64,000 nucleotides of DNA from AV40 sp038230255 (GCA_038230255.1 JBBRNP010000003.1:310001-374000); one strand, 5' to 3'; positions 50,830-59,578 are shown, numbered from the stretch's first letter. Notes: generated by a model from the letters alone, not told the origin. Numbers and translations are program-made.

Positions 50830-51578
50830 GCCGGTTATTGTTTGCGATCGCCATGCTTTTTGTTTTTGGCGTGATGAAACTTCCGACCGAGCGAGCGCTC
50901 TCGCTCCAACATCGTCAGCTGAAGTTTGCCGATGTCGTAAACCTCGATCTCCGCGAAAAAATCGGGCAGCTCGGGCTCGTGGCCGCGCTGAGCGGGTTCC
51001 GCGCGATGCTCGCCGATTTTCTTTTTATCCAGGCGCACGTGGCCTGGGAACGGACCGAATGGGGACGCGTGCTGTTTTTATTTCGACAAGTCACGACTCT
51101 GCAGCCGAACGTACCGTTGTTTTGGGACATGGCGGCGTGGCACATGGCCTGGAACGCGAGCGCAGCCGCAATGAACGATCAGTCGCAACCGCGGCTCGCT
51201 CTGCGGGTGAAAGCGCAGCGTGAATATTTCGCGCTCGGCAAGGATTTTCTCGAACGCGGGATCAAAAATAATCCCGGCAAACCTCAGCTCTACGAAGCGC
51301 TGGCCCGGCTTTACCGCGAAAAATATGACGATCACGCTCGCGCGTCGGAATATTACGCGAAAGCCGCGGCGTTGCCCGGTGCGCCGAGTTACGACAAGCG
51401 ATTTTCCGCCTACGAGCTTTCGTATTGCGACGGCCGCGACCGCGAAGCTTACGAACGTTTGCGCGCGCTTTACGACGAAGGCGAAAAGGAACGGCTGCCG
51501 ACTTTGATCAGACGTCTGAAATTTCTGGAAGAGAAGCTGACAATCTCGGCTGAAAAACGGATTCCGGAACAACCTTGA
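50826..51578 (+). CDS. Membrane-anchored TPR-like protein of the exporter operon
   Basis: A 250-residue protein with an N-terminal membrane anchor (LLFAIAMLFVFGVMKL) and helical repeats: LADFLFIQAHVAWERTEWGR, NPGKPQLYEALARLYREKYD and ARASEYYAKAAALPGAPSYD resemble TPR units. Start overlaps the permease stop as ATGA, so it is probably the accessory component of the ABC exporter. Such a trio of ATPase, permease and TPR protein is frequent near acylphosphatase in Verrucomicrobia-like genomes (impression only). Confidence 0.75.
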   Translation: MSRLLFAIAMLFVFGVMKLPTERALSLQHRQLKFADVVNLDLREKIGQLGLVAALSGFRAMLADFLFIQAHVAWERTEWGRVLFLFRQVTTLQPNVPLFWDMAAWHMAWNASAAAMNDQSQPRLALRVKAQREYFALGKDFLERGIKNNPGKPQLYEALARLYREKYDDHARASEYYAKAAALPGAPSYDKRFSAYELSYCDGRDREAYERLRALYDEGEKERLPTLIRRLKFLEEKLTISAEKRIPEQP

Positions 51579-51580
51579 GC

Positions 51581-51660
51581 GTTGTAGCTGCCGCTGTCCT
51601 CAGCGGCAGTTCTGTGTATAAATAACCCTCCCTGCCGCCAGTGACGGCGGCAGCTACAAC
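51581..51660. repeat. Paired-hairpin repeat family L, copy 5 (best example)
   Basis: Outer ends GTTGTAGCTGCCG and CGGCAGCTACAAC are perfect inverted repeats, with two inner hairpins CTGCCGCTG-CAGCGGCAG and CTGCCGCC-GGCGGCAG. It fills the space between the TPR-like gene and the phosphoesterase gene. Confidence 0.9.
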
Positions 51661-51666
51661 ACCCCG

Positions 51667-52389
51667 ATGCGCTTCGCCATTTTTAGTGACGTTCACGCCA
51701 ATCTCGAGGCGCTCGAAGCTGTGCTCGCCGATGCGCGCGACAACAAATGCACGCATTTCGTTTGTCTCGGTGACGTCGTCGGCTACAACGCCAACCCGCA
51801 TGAGTGCGTCGATCGCATCCGCGAAATGGATTGCCCGATCGTCAAAGGCAACCACGACGAACAAGCGTCGCTGGTCGAATCTTCCCGCGATTTCAACGAG
51901 ATGGCCGAAGCCGCGATTCAATGGACGCGCGATCATTTGAACGACGAGGACAAGGAATGGCTGCGCGAGCTGAAATTGCAGCGGCAGGTGCGCGATTTCA
52001 CGATCGTGCACGCGACGCTCGATACCCCGGAACAATGGGGCTACGTCTTCAACAACCTCGATGCGGCCGCGAGTTTCACTTATCAGCACACGAGTGTCTG
52101 CTTTTTCGGACACACTCATGTGCCGATCGCGTTTGTGCGCGATGATGGCGTGGAACGTCAGCGCGTCGACAAATTGCGGATCGAGCCGAGCAAAAAATAT
52201 TTCATCAACGTGGGGAGCGTCGGCCAGCCGCGCGACGGCGATTGGCACGCCGCATATTGTATTTATCACATCGACAGCGCGGTGGTCGAACAGCGGCGGT
52301 TGAAATACGATCTCGCAACCGCCCAGAAAAAAATCATCGACGCCGGCCTGCCGCGCTTGTTAGCGGAACGCCTCGCCATTGGAAGATAG
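51667..52389 (+). CDS. Calcineurin-like metallophosphoesterase
   Basis: A 240-residue phosphoesterase with all metal-site motifs: FSDVHANLEAL, LGDVVGYNANP, KGNHDEQ and FGHTHVPIAF, plus VGSVGQPRDGD. This is the YfcE/diadenosine-type group that hydrolyses phosphodiesters or nucleotides; the substrate is not fixed by sequence. The ATG comes seven bases after the family L element. A word-iterated hairpin follows its stop. Confidence 0.88.
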   Translation: MRFAIFSDVHANLEALEAVLADARDNKCTHFVCLGDVVGYNANPHECVDRIREMDCPIVKGNHDEQASLVESSRDFNEMAEAAIQWTRDHLNDEDKEWLRELKLQRQVRDFTIVHATLDTPEQWGYVFNNLDAAASFTYQHTSVCFFGHTHVPIAFVRDDGVERQRVDKLRIEPSKKYFINVGSVGQPRDGDWHAAYCIYHIDSAVVEQRRLKYDLATAQKKIIDAGLPRLLAERLAIGR

Positions 52390-52485
52390 GGAATTGCAAA
52401 TTGCAAATCTCAGATTGCAAATTTTAAAGACAACTGCCGAGATTAGCTCTTCTTTTCAATCTGAAATTTGAAATCTTCAATTTGA
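52389..52485. repeat. Hairpin repeat family H (AAATTGC words)
   Basis: Left arm GGGAATTGCAAATTGCAAAT and right arm TTTGAAATCTTCAATTTGAA are imperfect reverse complements of about 30 bases. The right arm contains the TTG start codon of the following glycosyltransferase gene. Confidence 0.8.
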
Positions 52486-53465
52486 ACTCGATTCTGATCA
52501 TCAAACCAAGCTCGCTCGGCGACATCGTTCACACCTTGCCGGCGGTCGCGGCGATTCGCGATGCGCATCCGAAAGCGAAAATCACCTGGGTGATGAATCC
52601 CGAATTTACGCCGCTGCTGCGCGGGAATTCCGACGTGAATCACATCCATGTTTTTCCACGCCGAGACTTTAGCGGACTTGGCGCGCCGGTCAGCATGATT
52701 CCGTGGCTCAAAGAAACCAGAAAACTGCGGCCCGATCTGGCGCTCGATTTTCAGGGGTTGCTCCGGAGCGCGTTCATCGCCCGGGCGAGTGGCGCGAAAG
52801 AAGTTTATGGAATGAGCGATGGTCGCGAAGGGTCGCGTTTCTTTTACAAACGCACCGCCAAAGTGAATCGGCGCGAACACGCAGTCGAGCGATATCTCAA
52901 ACTGGCGGAACTTGCGGGCGCGCAAATCGGCGAAGCATTGCGCTGTCCGCTTCCAACCGGCGATCCGTTGCCACGATTCGATGAATTCCCGCCGTTTATT
53001 TTGCTGCATCCGTTCGCGCGCGGAAGCGGCAAATCATTAACCAATCGCGTGATCGAAGAAATTTGCGTCGCGTTCGCGCCCACGCGCGTTGTTGTCGTTG
53101 GAAAAACCAGCCGCGCTATCGATGTCGCGGAGAATTGCGTCGAGCTCACCAATCAAACTTCGCTTTTACAACTGGTTCGACTCATTCGTGTCGCGCGTTT
53201 CATCATCAGCGTGGACAGCGGCCCGATGCACATTGCCGCCGCAGTGAACGACCGCCTGTTGTCGATCCACACCTGGACCAATCCGCGCCGCGTTGGGCCT
53301 TACAATTCCGAAGCTTGGATTTGGAAACACGGAAAAATTGCGCAGGTCAGCGAATTAGAAAACACAAAGCTCAAACGCCACGGCCGCCCGTTCAAAACCA
53401 AAGATGTCCCCGCCATTGTCGAACTCATCCGGCCGCTCGTCCCGATCGATCCGATGCTGACGTGA
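52482..53465 (+). CDS. Glycosyltransferase family 9 (heptosyltransferase-like)
   Basis: A 327-residue GT-B enzyme like WaaC/WaaF/WaaQ, which add heptose to lipopolysaccharide core. The opening ILIIKPSSLGDIVHTLPAVA is the standard N-terminus, and ISVDSGPMHIAAAVNDRLLS is the donor-binding region. The start codon is TTG at 52482, supplied by the right arm of a hairpin repeat; no ATG lies nearby, so the repeat determines initiation. Substrate is inferred from the family. Confidence 0.88.
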   Translation: MNSILIIKPSSLGDIVHTLPAVAAIRDAHPKAKITWVMNPEFTPLLRGNSDVNHIHVFPRRDFSGLGAPVSMIPWLKETRKLRPDLALDFQGLLRSAFIARASGAKEVYGMSDGREGSRFFYKRTAKVNRREHAVERYLKLAELAGAQIGEALRCPLPTGDPLPRFDEFPPFILLHPFARGSGKSLTNRVIEEICVAFAPTRVVVVGKTSRAIDVAENCVELTNQTSLLQLVRLIRVARFIISVDSGPMHIAAAVNDRLLSIHTWTNPRRVGPYNSEAWIWKHGKIAQVSELENTKLKRHGRPFKTKDVPAIVELIRPLVPIDPMLT

Positions 53466-53468
53466 AAA

Positions 53469-55838
53469 TCACTTCCCCGGCCGGCGGTAATCAAATTCGT
53501 CGCGCGGAAAAAGATCGGTGTTGATGGTGGCGGGGGCCGGACGAGGAGCATCGGGACCGTAAGCGGTGACTTTACCCGGCTGCAGATAATCTCTGATCAT
53601 CGCGTCGACATCAATTCCGGCAGCGGCAAAATAATCGTGAACGAATTTGTCCTGCCCCTCGGCGGAAATCTTCGCTGGCTCAAATGAGATCGGCTGCAAA
53701 CTGCCAACATCAACGTTGTCGCCGAACCGAATGATGTAGGGAAAAACGCTAAGAAACGTTTGGTGGGCCCGCTCCGTCGGCGCCCAGGTAACTGCAAAGC
53801 CCCCAACTTTGAGGCGACTCTTTACCAGTTCGAAATACTCACGCGAATAAAAGTTACCGGCATAGGCGGTGGTGGGCCACTGCGCATCCGCTTCAATGAT
53901 ATCGAAGCGCAACTCAGTGCGCATAAGATAAGCGCGGCCGTCGCCGGCAAGATGCTGCACCCGCTTATCTTCGAGCAACTTTTGCAGACCGGGATCGGGA
54001 TGGATTTGAACAAGTTGGCGTAAGTTTTCAAGTTGAGGTCGAAGGATTTCGATACAGCGAATCGATCGCACTTCCGGACGTCCGCCGATACTGAACAGCG
54101 TGTCACCCGACCCAAGTCCGATGACGGCAATATCGCGCGGGTCGGGATGAACCAGTAACGGCAACGCGCCTAAGACCGTGTGAATATCGCCATAGGGAAT
54201 CCAACTGTAACCAAGCCCATTCACAAAAACGGTGATGTATGGATTCGACTCGGTCCCGTCGTCCCTCATCAAGGACAAACCCGATCCATCTTCGGCAAAG
54301 ACCACCCGGCTTGGCGCGGCCCCGTGCAACCTCGACCAGAGTGTTTGGGCTGAAGGCAAAGCGACAGAGGCAATGGCTATGAAAGCCAGTGCAAATGCGA
54401 CCGAACCGACGCGCGTCCTAAAAATGTTGCGCAGCCACAAGGCCGCAAAAATTGCCGCCAGACCGATAACGATCCTCAGAGTTACGGCCGTCCCAAATTG
54501 GTTTAACAGGGTCAAACCAGTCAGCGACGCTCCCGCCATGCAGCCGAGAATGTTGGCCACCTGCAGCGCGCCCACCCGCCTCCCGATTTTGTGGATGTCG
54601 TGTTGAACTGCCTTTTGCAGATAAGGAAAACTTAAACCCATCAAGATCGTGGCCGGCAGAATCAAAACCAAAGGCACAACGACCAGGAACAACATCAAAC
54701 GTCCGGTCTCCGCTATTGTCTCCGGTGGCACCGGTTGATTTTGCCACCATGCCAAAATGCCATTGAGCGCGAGGCTCACATTGAGCGGATCGCGAACTCC
54801 AAAATAGGTTGTTAAATTTGGAATTAGAGATTCGGCCGCGGGCGAGATCAAAAGAACGATCGCAATCCCGGCGAACACGGCCACTAACGTTTGCAGGGCC
54901 AAGAATACCGGTACCGGCCGGCGGCTGGTCCGGACGAATTTTGTTCCAGCAATCGCTCCCAGGCCCAATCCTCCGAGGTAAATCGTGAGCATTGTTCCGA
55001 ATGCAAACGCAGTGCACTTCAGCATTACGGTGAGCAACCTGAGCCACAAAATTTCCAGGGACAGGGCAATGAATCCCGAAAGGACGTAGAGCAAAAGCCA
55101 GGTGCCGAATGTGAATCCGGTGGACTCCGCCGTTTGCGAAAGCGACGGATTTGGCTCCGGCGGACGCAGTTCCACGGTCACAGGACTCGCTTCCTGTTGC
55201 TTACGCATTGAGATGACGAACAAAGCCAATGCGCCTGCGCAGCCGAAGTTGAGCGCGGCTCCTGCCTTGAGCGACTGTTCAAGACCGAGTTGTGGCAGCA
55301 AGATCCAAGTCGTAACCAAAGCGCCGGTGGCAGCACCGAAAGTGTTGATACCGTAAAGCCGCCCGATTGTCGGCGCCGCTTCGACAACATCGCGAGTAAG
55401 CGCTTTGGCCAGCAATGGCAGCGAGACGCCCATGAAAAACGTCGGCCATAACAAGCTACAAAATAAAACGATCCACAGTAACCAACTTGATTGCCCAAGT
55501 TCCGGATGCCGTGTGTAGAGAAAATCGTAAAAAAAACCTTTGCTCAAAAGGCCGAAAATCATGATCGCCAGTTCGGCCGCAACGAACATGACCATATTGG
55601 TTCGCCTCGACGATCGGTCGGCCACGCTACCGCCTACCAAATTCCCGAGGCCGAGTCCGGCCATGAAAGTAGTCACGATCAGCGTGACCGAGTAAACATC
55701 CGCGCCGGAAAAGAACACGAGCAAGCGCTGCCAAATAACCTGATAGAGCAGGGCCGCGAAACCGGAGACAAAGAAAACGATGAAGGCGATCCAACGGTAC
55801 CAGGATGCGCGCAATTCTATAAACTGCTCGTCTCTCAT
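53469..55838 (-). CDS. MFS-like membrane protein fused to spermidine synthase domain
   Basis: A 789-residue protein with two membrane blocks (about twelve helices in all) and a C-terminal spermidine synthase-like methyltransferase fold: VIGLGSGDTLFSIGG is the SAM-binding loop and FDIIEADAQWPTTAYAGNFY the acidic region. Such fusions are widespread in Verrucomicrobia, Planctomycetes and Acidobacteria but their product is not established; the catalytic Asp of spermidine synthase is not certain here. It converges on the GT9 gene with a three-base gap and has no clear operon partner. Confidence 0.85.
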   Translation of the reverse strand: MRDEQFIELRASWYRWIAFIVFFVSGFAALLYQVIWQRLLVFFSGADVYSVTLIVTTFMAGLGLGNLVGGSVADRSSRRTNMVMFVAAELAIMIFGLLSKGFFYDFLYTRHPELGQSSWLLWIVLFCSLLWPTFFMGVSLPLLAKALTRDVVEAAPTIGRLYGINTFGAATGALVTTWILLPQLGLEQSLKAGAALNFGCAGALALFVISMRKQQEASPVTVELRPPEPNPSLSQTAESTGFTFGTWLLLYVLSGFIALSLEILWLRLLTVMLKCTAFAFGTMLTIYLGGLGLGAIAGTKFVRTSRRPVPVFLALQTLVAVFAGIAIVLLISPAAESLIPNLTTYFGVRDPLNVSLALNGILAWWQNQPVPPETIAETGRLMLFLVVVPLVLILPATILMGLSFPYLQKAVQHDIHKIGRRVGALQVANILGCMAGASLTGLTLLNQFGTAVTLRIVIGLAAIFAALWLRNIFRTRVGSVAFALAFIAIASVALPSAQTLWSRLHGAAPSRVVFAEDGSGLSLMRDDGTESNPYITVFVNGLGYSWIPYGDIHTVLGALPLLVHPDPRDIAVIGLGSGDTLFSIGGRPEVRSIRCIEILRPQLENLRQLVQIHPDPGLQKLLEDKRVQHLAGDGRAYLMRTELRFDIIEADAQWPTTAYAGNFYSREYFELVKSRLKVGGFAVTWAPTERAHQTFLSVFPYIIRFGDNVDVGSLQPISFEPAKISAEGQDKFVHDYFAAAGIDVDAMIRDYLQPGKVTAYGPDAPRPAPATINTDLFPRDEFDYRRPGK

Positions 55839-55865
55839 CGCACGATTCTTGGAAGCCCCCGTGGA

Positions 55866-56582
55866 TTATTTATTCGCCGCTCGCTGTTTTAGAACGAACT
55901 CGGCCATCGGCAGATCGCGCGGGTAAGTGATCTTGAAATTGAAGTCGTGATTCGGAACGAGGACAACTTTGCGGCCGAGAAGCTCGACCGCGGAAACTTC
56001 GTCGGTAACCGATACATTCTTTTTTGCGACCGCCTGGTAAGCTTCTTCCAGCAATTTTCTCGCAAATACCTGCGGCGTTTGCATCGCGTAAACGCCGTCG
56101 CGATCGACCGATTCTTTGACGGCAAGATCGACAGCCTCCTCCGCCGAAGAGGCTACGGCGGCCAGGTCGGCGCGTTTCAGCGTGTCGTTGATTGGTTCGG
56201 CCAATGTCGCCGCTCCACCGCTCGTGCGGCAAACTTCGAATACGCGCGTGATTTTTTCAGGAGTTACCAGCGGCCGCGCCGCGTCGTGCACCGCCACAAA
56301 ATCGGATTTTGGATTTAAGTGATCGAGTCCGGCGCGCACCGAATCGCTCCGTTCATCCCCGCCCGCGACGATCTGTTTCACTTTTGTCGGTTGGCCGATG
56401 ACCTTTCGCATTTCGTCCAAACTATCGGCGCGGCCGACCAAAATAATTTCGTCGACGCAATCGGTGTGCTCGAATGCAGAAATCGTGTGCGCGATGATCG
56501 GTTTTCCGCTCACCAGCGCGAACAATTTGTCGAAGCCCATTCGTTCGCTGCTTCCGGCGGCGACGATGATCGCGCTTAACAT
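55866..56582 (-). CDS. ispD: 2-C-methyl-D-erythritol 4-phosphate cytidylyltransferase
   Basis: A 238-residue enzyme of the MEP isoprenoid pathway. The CTP-binding start IVAAGSSERMGFDKLFALVS and the motifs HDAARPLVTPE, MQTPQVF and DEVSAVELLG are present. Between DTLKR and YAMQTPQ the loop is enlarged (ADLAAVASSAEEAVDLAVKE), and its codons match a family M palindrome at 56134-56164, an apparent in-frame insert; active-site residues lie outside it. Hopanoid synthesis by shc also depends on this pathway. The ATG at 56582 directly follows a family I hairpin arm. Confidence 0.92.
   Translation of the reverse strand: MLSAIIVAAGSSERMGFDKLFALVSGKPIIAHTISAFEHTDCVDEIILVGRADSLDEMRKVIGQPTKVKQIVAGGDERSDSVRAGLDHLNPKSDFVAVHDAARPLVTPEKITRVFEVCRTSGGAATLAEPINDTLKRADLAAVASSAEEAVDLAVKESVDRDGVYAMQTPQVFARKLLEEAYQAVAKKNVSVTDEVSAVELLGRKVVLVPNHDFNFKITYPRDLPMAEFVLKQRAANK
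56134..56164. repeat. Palindrome family M inside ispD
   Basis: On the minus strand GGCCGCCGTAGCCTCTTCGG CGGAGGAGGC. It encodes part of an enlarged loop of IspD. The CGCCGTAGCCTC core equals that of the glgB copy. Confidence 0.55.
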
Positions 56583-56677
56583 AAGTTGAGACGGTGAAAG
56601 GTTGAGATGTTGAGACTTACCATTTGAGCGACTCGGTTTCTCTGCTCAACGACTCAACTCCTCAACCACTCAACTGT
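56583..56677. repeat. Hairpin repeat family I (GTTGAGAC words)
   Basis: Left arm GTTGAGACGGTGAAAGGTTG AGATGTTGAGAC and right arm CTCAACGACTCAACTCCTCA ACCACTCAAC are reverse complements built of eight-base words. It supplies the stop of the YqeY-like gene (minus strand) and touches the ispD start. Confidence 0.88.
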
Positions 56678-57117
56678 TTTTGCACTTCCGCGCTCAGCGT
56701 CTTGCCGTCGGCGCGACCGGCGACTTTCGCCTGCACCGCTTTCATGACCGCGCCCATTTGCGCTTTCGAACTGGCGCCGACTTCGGCAATCGTCTCCCGC
56801 ACAACTTTCGAAATTTCGTCGGCGCTCATTTCTTGCGGCAAATACGATTGCAAGATCGAGAGCTCGTCCTTTTCTTTCGCGGCCAGCTCCACACGTCCAC
56901 CCTTTTCAAAACTTTCGATCGAGTCCTGGCGTTGCTTTACCTGTTTACGAATCACCTGTGTCGCTTCGGCATCGGTTAACTTTGAGTCCGTGCCACCTTT
57001 TTCGATTGTGGCGTTCGTAAGGGCGGCTTTAAGCATGCGCAGAACGCCTAGCTTGGTCGCGTTTTTCTCGCGCATCGCCGTTTTCAGCTCTGAATCAACA
57101 CGCTCGGACAGATTCAC
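56662..57117 (-). CDS. GatB/YqeY domain protein
   Basis: A 151-residue helical protein of the YqeY group, which resembles the tRNA-binding tail of GatB amidotransferase. Typical segments: SELKTAMREKNATKLGVLRM-like start, RKQVKQRQDSIESFEKGGR, LSILQSYLPQEMSADEISKV and MGAVMKAVQAKVAGRADGKT. Its role may be tRNA-linked but is unproven. The final residues QLSG and the stop are encoded by the family I hairpin. It may be co-transcribed with ispD downstream. Confidence 0.9.
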   Translation of the reverse strand: MNLSERVDSELKTAMREKNATKLGVLRMLKAALTNATIEKGGTDSKLTDAEATQVIRKQVKQRQDSIESFEKGGRVELAAKEKDELSILQSYLPQEMSADEISKVVRETIAEVGASSKAQMGAVMKAVQAKVAGRADGKTLSAEVQKQLSG

Positions 57118-57157
57118 GTGAGAAAACTAAAGTGTTATCGCGTGGTTGTCGATCTTC

Positions 57158-57212
57158 TGTAGCCGTCGCGCTCTGCGCGACGCGCTTCGCTTCGCAGAGC
57201 GAAGCGGCTACA
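57158..57212. repeat. Paired-hairpin repeat family L, copy 6
   Basis: Outer TGTAGCCG/CGGCTACA enclose GTCGCGC-GCGCGAC and GCTTCGCT-AGCGAAGC. The TAG in its right end (minus strand) is the stop codon of fabD. Confidence 0.88.
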
Positions 57213-58140
57213 TTTTACCGAGCCGCGCGGCAGTCGCCCGGGCGGATTCGACATCGCCAACCGAAACGACTTCGACATCTTTACGCGTCCGCTTGAGCAG
57301 GCCGGCAAGCACGCCGCCAGGCCCAAGTTCGATGAACAAATCGCAGCCAAGATCGACCAGACGTTCCATGCAATCGACCCAGCGGACCGCGCTGGTGACC
57401 TGGTCCTGCAAGGTTTGCCGGATTTCCGGCAGCGTCTCAACTTCGCGGCCGGTCACATTGCTGATCACTGAAAACTGCGGCATTTGCATCTGCACTTCGA
57501 GCAAGGCCGCGCCCAACTTTTCATAAGCGCTTTCCATCAGCCGTGAATGATACGCGCCGGCGACGTTCAACATCGTCGCCCGGCGAATGCCATGTTCTTT
57601 CGCGACCGCCACCGCCGCCTCCACCTTTGCCATCTCTCCTGAAATGACGATCTGGCCCGGAGAATTGATATTGGCAACATCGACATCTTCGTCGGCAGCT
57701 AGCTGGCGCACCGTGTTTTCGTCGGCACCGATCATCGCCGCCATTCCGCCACCCGTCGCGGCGCAAGCTTCCTCCATGAATTCGCCGCGTTTTTGAACAA
57801 GCTTGAGACCGTTCTCGAAATCGATTGTGCCGGCGGCCGCGTGCGCGGTTAGTTCGCCTAACGATAGGCCGGCCGCGCCACCGATCGGGAGATTGCCGGA
57901 AAGCTCGCGCAGGATCGACAAACACGCGAGCCCGTGAACAAATAATACCGGCTGACAATTCGAAGTCTTGGTCAGCTCTTCAATCGGGCCGCGCCACGCG
58001 ATATCGCTCAATTTACGCCCGAGAATCTCATCGGCTCGCCGAAACAAATCCGCCGCAGTCGGAAACTCTTCGGCCAGATCTTTTCCCATCCCGACGATCT
58101 GCGCCCCCTGTCCGGCAAATAAAAGCGCGACCTTTTTCAT
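57208..58140 (-). CDS. fabD: Malonyl-CoA:ACP transacylase
   Basis: A 310-residue enzyme that loads malonyl units on acyl carrier protein for fatty acid synthesis. FAGQGAQIVGMGKDL opens the protein, the nucleophile is Ser93 in GLSLGELTAH (usual GHSLGE, with Leu in place of His), and VSNVTGREVE and ELGPGGVLAGLLKR close it. The stop codon is supplied by a family L repeat. It is divergent from nuoD across about 180 bases. Other fab genes are not in the window. Confidence 0.95.
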   Translation of the reverse strand: MKKVALLFAGQGAQIVGMGKDLAEEFPTAADLFRRADEILGRKLSDIAWRGPIEELTKTSNCQPVLFVHGLACLSILRELSGNLPIGGAAGLSLGELTAHAAAGTIDFENGLKLVQKRGEFMEEACAATGGGMAAMIGADENTVRQLAADEDVDVANINSPGQIVISGEMAKVEAAVAVAKEHGIRRATMLNVAGAYHSRLMESAYEKLGAALLEVQMQMPQFSVISNVTGREVETLPEIRQTLQDQVTSAVRWVDCMERLVDLGCDLFIELGPGGVLAGLLKRTRKDVEVVSVGDVESARATAARLGKM

Positions 58141-58259
58141 TTCCGTCTCTTGTTAATCGCGTTGTGAATTAAGCGCGAGCCCTCATTTTTACAGTCGACG
58201 ACGTCTCTAAATACGATAAAGAATAAGCAGATCGTTGGAACCTGACGAACTATCCCCTC

Positions 58260-58364
58260 ATGAAAATTTATAGCCTATTATTTCTGCCACTTTTGTTTTT
58301 TTCTTCGAGCATAAATGCTCTATGGCCTTCACCGTTCGCGAGATTGAATCGTCCGATCCGGTGA
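58260..58364 (+). CDS. Possible 34-residue signal-peptide-like ORF upstream of nuoD
   Basis: ATG 58260 opens a short frame, MKIYSLLFLPLLFFSSSINA followed by LWPSPFARLNRPIR, that looks like a bare signal peptide with a short basic tail. It overlaps the nuoD start in another frame. It could be a leader peptide controlling nuoD or the remnant of a lost secreted protein; it may equally be chance. Confidence 0.2.
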   Translation: MKIYSLLFLPLLFFSSSINALWPSPFARLNRPIR

Positions 58365-59578
58365 CGCGAGTTGCTGCGGAGGACGCGAAATTGCGCCAAG
58401 CCGATCACGACATCGGTGAGAAGATGATTCTCAATATGGGCCCGTCGCATCCGGCGACGCACGGTGTGCTGAGGCTCGTGCTCGAGCTCGACGGCGAAGT
58501 CATCACCAAAGCGATGCCGGACGTCGGGTTTCTGCATCGCGGCGACGAAAAAATTGCCGAGAACATGCAATACAACCAATTCGTCCCTTACACCGACCGG
58601 CTCGATTATCTCGCGCCGCTGGCGAACAACGTGGCTTACGCGCTCGCGGTGGAAAAGTTAATGGGCTGGGAAATCCCGCCGCGCGGAAAAGCGATCCGCG
58701 TAATTTGCTGCGAGCTCTCCCGGATCTCATCGCACCTGATGGGACTCGGTGCGATGGCGCTCGATCTCGGCGCGATGACCGTGTTTCTCTATTCGTTCAC
58801 CCAACGCGAAAAAATCTACGACCTGAGCGAGCTTCTCAGCGGAGCACGCTTCACGACCTCCTATACCCGCGTCGGCGGACAAATCCGCGATCTTCCCGAA
58901 AAATTTATTCCAATGTTGCGCGAATTTCTCGATCAATTCGGACCGGCGCTGGCGGAGATGGACAAATTGCTGACGCGGAACCGCATCTTTGTCGATCGAA
59001 CCAAGGAGATCGGCGTCATTTCCAAAGAACGCGCGATCGCTTACGCATTATCGGGTCCAAATTTGCGCGGGAGCGGCGTCGAACACGATTTGCGGCGCAA
59101 ACATCCTTATCTCGATTACGAACAATACGATTTCGAAGTCGTGGTCGGCAGCGCGGGCGATTGCTACGATCGCTATCTGGTGCGGGTCGAGGAAATGCGG
59201 CAAAGCGCAAACATTTTGCGGCAAGTGATCGAGAAATTACCGAGCGGTCCGATCAACGTCGCCGATTGGAAAAATATGACGCCACCGAAATCGCACGTGA
59301 TGACGAAAATGGAAGAACTGATTCACCATTTCATCGTCGTGACGGAAGGGCTCGATGCGCCGCCGGGAGAAATTTATTTCGCTGCCGAAAATCCCAAGGG
59401 CGAGCTCGGCTTTTACATCAACAGCAAAGGCGGCGGCGTCCCATATCGCCTGAAGATCCGCGCGCCGTCGTTTGTGAACCTGAGCATTTTGCCGGAACTG
59501 CTTCCCGGCCACATGGTCGGCGACGTTCCGGCGGTGCTCGGAAGTCTGGACTTTGTCATGGGCGAATGCGACAGATGA
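58322..59578 (+). CDS. nuoD: NADH-quinone oxidoreductase subunit D
   Basis: A 418-residue 49-kDa-type subunit of complex I that helps form the quinone site. Characteristic segments: NMGPSHPATHGVLRLVLELD, GFLHRGDEKIAENM, RGSGVEHDLRRKHPYLDYEQ-like region, and the closing VPAVLGSLDFVMGECDR. It opens the complex I cluster here; nuoA, nuoB and nuoC are not upstream, since fabD lies there on the other strand, so they must be elsewhere. Its stop overlaps the following lipoprotein start as ATGA. Confidence 0.96.
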   Translation: MAFTVREIESSDPVTRVAAEDAKLRQADHDIGEKMILNMGPSHPATHGVLRLVLELDGEVITKAMPDVGFLHRGDEKIAENMQYNQFVPYTDRLDYLAPLANNVAYALAVEKLMGWEIPPRGKAIRVICCELSRISSHLMGLGAMALDLGAMTVFLYSFTQREKIYDLSELLSGARFTTSYTRVGGQIRDLPEKFIPMLREFLDQFGPALAEMDKLLTRNRIFVDRTKEIGVISKERAIAYALSGPNLRGSGVEHDLRRKHPYLDYEQYDFEVVVGSAGDCYDRYLVRVEEMRQSANILRQVIEKLPSGPINVADWKNMTPPKSHVMTKMEELIHHFIVVTEGLDAPPGEIYFAAENPKGELGFYINSKGGGVPYRLKIRAPSFVNLSILPELLPGHMVGDVPAVLGSLDFVMGECDR

